Part shown: in pieces, positions 14,021-16,423 of the stretch
How the letters are laid out: each line of letters begins with the position of its first letter
Numbering within the stretch: the first letter of the stretch is position 1
Assembly (NCBI GenBank): GCA_051886215.1
Contig: JBJEXX010000057.1
Coordinates: forward strand, 1-16,423
Length of the DNA: 16,423 nucleotides
Direction of reading: 5' to 3'
Source: JBJEXX01 sp051886215
Lineage (GTDB): Bacteria; Bacillota_I; Bacilli_A; RF39; UBA660
Made by a program: the position numbers and the translations under genes
The notes under the pieces: generated by a model
Databases searched by the model: none
Told to the model about the DNA's origin: nothing
Seen by the model: only the letters and a program-made list of their open reading frames with translations

Positions 14021-14863
14021 ATGAATAAAAGTGAAAAAAAATCAGGTAAAGGTTTAAAAGTTTTAGCTGTATTATTATTGATAATATCTTTATGTTTAAT
14101 TGGTAGTGGTGTATATTTAAAATTTATGAATGATAATAAAAAAGAAGAACCAAAAGAAGAAGTAATAGAGGAACCAATAATAACAGAAGAAGAATTAGAT
14201 ATTGATAGTGATGAAGTAGTAAGTTTATTTAATTTATTACAACTAAATAATATTACAAATCCTGTGGTTAGTTCTGATATTAAAGATTATTATTTTACGA
14301 AAAATGATATAAATGATGATTTAAAATTATATTTAGGTATATCTACACTTGATAAAGTAGTTAATTTTGATGTTAATTCTACTACTCCTATAGAAATAGA
14401 AGTAAAAGATATTGAAGATAATATTTTAAAAATATTTGATTCTGAAAGAACAGATAAAACTTATAAAGATTTCACTTTGAATAATAGTTTAGTTGCTAAG
14501 TATAATAGTGAAACTAATAAATATAGTATTGAAGTGTCTAATACAGAAGTTACTGATAAGTCTCAATATTATGGAGAAGTTGTTTCTGCTAAGAAAGAAG
14601 GAGATATTATAACTTTAGTAATAAGAACTTATTATGCTTCATATGAAGATATAGATAATAATCCTGAGACTCCTTCAGTTTTCAATTTATATAAAGATTC
14701 TACAAAAAGTGAAAAAATAAGTGAGATTGCTGAAGGATATACAGAACTTCCTAAAATTAAGGATACATCTATAGATGAAAATAAATTTCAAGACTATGAA
14801 TTTATATTTACTTCATCTACTGATGGATATAAATTAACTTCATTTAATAAAGTTACAAAATAA
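14021..14863 (+). CDS. Single-pass membrane protein of unknown function
   Basis: The product is 280 aa. A short basic N-terminus (KSEKKSGKGLK) precedes one hydrophobic helix (residues about 12-33), then an acidic, proline- and glutamate-rich linker (about 38-62, KKEEPKEEVIEEP) and a soluble domain of about 215 residues rich in N, D, K and Y. This is the layout of an N-terminally anchored extracytoplasmic protein. AAGGAGG (14009-14015) lies 5 bases before ATG 14021; the in-frame ATG at 13985 falls inside the -10 and is rejected. It is monocistronic with its own promoter and terminator. I do not recognise the soluble domain: no catalytic motif, cysteine pair or repeat is evident. A wall- or stress-related surface protein is possible but unsupported. 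Confidence 0.85.
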   Translation: MNKSEKKSGKGLKVLAVLLLIISLCLIGSGVYLKFMNDNKKEEPKEEVIEEPIITEEELDIDSDEVVSLFNLLQLNNITNPVVSSDIKDYYFTKNDINDDLKLYLGISTLDKVVNFDVNSTTPIEIEVKDIEDNILKIFDSERTDKTYKDFTLNNSLVAKYNSETNKYSIEVSNTEVTDKSQYYGEVVSAKKEGDIITLVIRTYYASYEDIDNNPETPSVFNLYKDSTKSEKISEIAEGYTELPKIKDTSIDENKFQDYEFIFTSSTDGYKLTSFNKVTK

Positions 14864-14885
14864 AAGTACATTAATGTACTTTTTT
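14862..14885 (+). terminator. Terminator of the membrane-protein gene
   Basis: AAAAGTACA (14862-14870) pairs exactly with TGTACTTTT (14875-14883) around TTAA and ends in six Ts. It starts inside the stop codon. Confidence 0.85.
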
Positions 14886-14904
14886 AAATATTAAAAATTA
14901 ATAT

Positions 14905-14939
14905 AAAAAGAGAATCATAATTTTTTTATAATTCTCTTT
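14905..14939 (-). terminator. Terminator of tRNA-Lys
   Basis: AAAGAGAAT (14907-14915) and ATTCTCTTT (14931-14939) form a 9-bp stem with a 15-base AT loop. Five Ts follow on the minus strand, downstream of tRNA-Lys. Confidence 0.7.
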
Positions 14940-14949
14940 ATTTTTATAA

Positions 14950-15025
14950 TGGTGTCCCCTTAGGGATTCGAACCCTAGACCCACTGATTAAGAGTCAGTT
15001 GCTCTACCAACTGAGCTAAGGAGAC
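14950..15025 (-). tRNA. tRNA-Lys (anticodon CUU)
   Basis: The minus-strand cloverleaf is 76 nt with encoded CCA. The acceptor is GTCTCCT/AGGGGAC (one wobble) with discriminator A. The D arm reads AGCTCAGTTGGTAGAGC. The anticodon stem ACTGA/TCAGT has the loop CTCTTAA with anticodon CUU. The T arm is TAGGG-TTCGAAT-CCCTA. It reads AAG codons and is divergent from mnmA. Confidence 0.95.
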
Positions 15026-15045
15026 AATTTGTTATTACAGATGAT

Positions 15046-15055
15046 ATTGTAACAT
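15046..15055 (-). promoter_or_regulatory. Extended -10 promoter of tRNA-Lys
   Basis: The minus strand reads ATGTTACAAT, a one-base variant of the ATGTTATAAT used elsewhere in the window. It lies 20 bases before the tRNA 5' end; no clear -35 is seen. Confidence 0.55.
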
Positions 15056-15101
15056 AATTTTTTTCTTTTTGGTATATTTTTTGCTAAATTTGTTTAATAA
15101 T

Positions 15102-15130
15102 TTTACAAAATTATAGTTTTTTAGTATAAT
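15102..15130 (+). promoter_or_regulatory. Promoter of mnmA
   Basis: TTTACA (15102-15107), a 17-base spacer, then TATAAT (15125-15130) in the context TAGTATAAT. The leader would be about 12 bases. Confidence 0.75.
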
Positions 15131-15147
15131 TGTCGGTGGTGAGACAT

Positions 15148-16254
15148 ATGAAAAAAGTTGTTATTGGTATGAGTGGTGGAGTAGATTCATCAGTTGCGGC
15201 TATACTTTTAAAAAAGCAAGGCTATGAAGTTATTGGACTTTTTATGAGAAATTGGGATAGTTTTGTTAATAATGATATTGAGGGAAATCCTAATTTGGGA
15301 AATAATATTTGTCCACAAGAGCAAGATTATAATGATGCTTTAGAAGTATGCAATAAAATAGGTATTCCATTACATAGAATAGATTTTATAAAAGAATATT
15401 GGGATAATGTATTTACTTACTTTTTGGATGAATTAAAAAAAGGAAGAACTCCTAATCCTGATATTATGTGCAACAAATATATTAAATTTGATTATTTTGT
15501 CAGAGAAGCAAAAAGATTGGGTGCCGATTATATTGCGACAGGTCATTATGCAAAAATAGAAAATGGTCGTCTTATGAGAAGTCATGATAAAAATAAAGAT
15601 CAAACTTATTTCTTATCACAATTATCTGAAAAACAACTTGAAAATGTTTTGTTTCCACTTGGTGACATAGATAAACCTGAAGTAAGAAAAATTGCTTTAG
15701 AATATGATTTAATTACTGCTAAAAAGAAAGATTCAACAGGTATTTGCTTTATAGGTGAGAGAAATTTTAAAGGATTTTTAAAAAATTATTTACCTAGTCA
15801 AAAAGGAAAGATTATTGATATTGATACAAATGAAGAATTAGGTACACATATAGGATTAATGTATTATACAATTGGTCAAAGAAGAGGACTTGAAGTAGGG
15901 GGAACTAAAGATAAGTTATTTGTTGTAGGTAAAGATTTAAATAAAAATATTTTATATGTTGCTGAAGGAGAAGATAATAAATATCTTTATTCTAATAGTT
16001 GTATAGTAGAAGATGTTAATTTCAATTGTGCTGAACGCCCTACAAAATGTACAGCAAAATTTAGATATCGTGCAGTTGATTATCCAATAGAAATTAAATA
16101 TTTAGAGGATGGTAATTTACTGGTGAGTTATGATAGTATTAAAGCAGTAACTCCAGGACAAGCATGTGTTTTTTATGATGGTGAATATTGTTTAGGTGGG
16201 GGTATTATTAAAGAAGTTAGAAAAAATAATAAAAAATTGTGGTATTTATTATAG
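15148..16254 (+). CDS. mnmA: tRNA-specific 2-thiouridylase MnmA
   Basis: MnmA uses ATP and a persulphide sulphur donor to convert U34 to 2-thiouridine in tRNA-Lys, tRNA-Glu and tRNA-Gln, improving decoding of A-ending codons. The product is 368 aa, the usual size. Visible motifs are the PP-loop SGGVDSS (residues 9-15), MRNWD (33-37), NPDIMCNK with catalytic Cys108, ATGHYA (130-135), DQTYFLSQL (151-159), DSTGICFIGERNF with the second catalytic Cys200, and YYTIGQRRGLEVGG. There is an insert of about 10 residues after MRNWD (NDIEGNPNLGNN) relative to the Bacillus form as I recall it. ATG 15148 follows GGTGAG (15138-15143). The gene sits between C34-type tRNA-Lys and tRNA-Ile(GAU). No cysteine desulphurase is in the window. 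Confidence 0.96.
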   Translation: MKKVVIGMSGGVDSSVAAILLKKQGYEVIGLFMRNWDSFVNNDIEGNPNLGNNICPQEQDYNDALEVCNKIGIPLHRIDFIKEYWDNVFTYFLDELKKGRTPNPDIMCNKYIKFDYFVREAKRLGADYIATGHYAKIENGRLMRSHDKNKDQTYFLSQLSEKQLENVLFPLGDIDKPEVRKIALEYDLITAKKKDSTGICFIGERNFKGFLKNYLPSQKGKIIDIDTNEELGTHIGLMYYTIGQRRGLEVGGTKDKLFVVGKDLNKNILYVAEGEDNKYLYSNSCIVEDVNFNCAERPTKCTAKFRYRAVDYPIEIKYLEDGNLLVSYDSIKAVTPGQACVFYDGEYCLGGGIIKEVRKNNKKLWYLL

Positions 16255-16262
16255 TAAAAAGG

Positions 16263-16310
16263 AAAAATTTCATATTTTTTGCATAAAATTATAAAAAATA
16301 TGAATTTTTT
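16263..16310 (+). terminator. Terminator of mnmA
   Basis: Arms 16263-16280 and 16293-16310 pair over 18 positions with one mismatch (core CATATTTTTT with AAAAAATATG) around a 12-base loop. The last six Ts can serve as the tail. The structure is nearly pure A-T. Confidence 0.7.
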
Positions 16311-16311
16311 C

Positions 16312-16340
16312 TTGCATATATTTAATTTTTATAGTAGAAT
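16312..16340 (+). promoter_or_regulatory. Promoter of tRNA-Ile
   Basis: TTGCAT (16312-16317), a 17-base spacer, then TAGAAT (16335-16340), 32 bases before the tRNA. The context TAGTAGAAT echoes the TAGTATAAT form. Confidence 0.75.
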
Positions 16341-16372
16341 TTAAGAGTACTTATGAGAAAAAGCAAATAAAT

Positions 16373-16423
<51 letters not shown>

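Overview
The window is about 16.4 kb of very AT-rich DNA with Gram-positive signals: GGAGG-type ribosome binding sites, a T-box, many intrinsic terminators and a lipoprotein leader. It most resembles a low-GC Bacillota/Bacilli genome, plausibly an uncultured gut lineage (inference only; no rRNA or other phylogenetic marker is present). The standard bacterial code fits: TAG, TAA and TGA all end genes here, and tryptophan is TGG.

Layout, left to right. (1) Two tandem paralogous coiled-coil proteins of unknown function (119-1451). (2) The ribosome-associated GTPase TypA/BipA (1557-3368), convergent with a pilin-like membrane protein (3379-3915, minus). (3) murD for peptidoglycan synthesis, then a 460-base gap holding a probable small RNA with its own promoter and terminator, and a complete glutamate T-box upstream of gltX (5836-7497). 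(4) Two tandem paralogous EEP-fold hydrolases on the minus strand (7507-9063). (5) Divergent from these, a three-gene operon: a MoxR-type AAA+ ATPase with an N-terminal DUF6273-like domain, a small protein that looks like a degraded AAA domain, and a zinc-metallopeptidase-like/VWA protein (9336-12930). The reading frame of the ATPase continues upstream to an ATG at 9189, through one amber codon and an unusually GC-rich patch. (6) A tRNA-rich segment: tRNA-Glu(CUC), tRNA-Gln(CUG), a cyclophilin lipoprotein, an unknown single-pass membrane protein, tRNA-Lys(CUU), mnmA, and the start of tRNA-Ile(GAU) at the right edge.

How the genes fit together. The translation genes form a theme: gltX is controlled by uncharged tRNA-Glu through the T-box. 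MnmA thiolates U34 of tRNA-Glu(UUC), tRNA-Gln(UUG) and tRNA-Lys(UUU), while the three tRNAs next to it are exactly the C34 isoacceptors of the same three amino acids, which cannot be MnmA substrates. The most unusual unit is the ATPase/pseudo-AAA/VWA-peptidase operon with its interrupted 5' end. Promoters across the window share two recurring -10 forms, ATGTTATAAT and TAGTATAAT.
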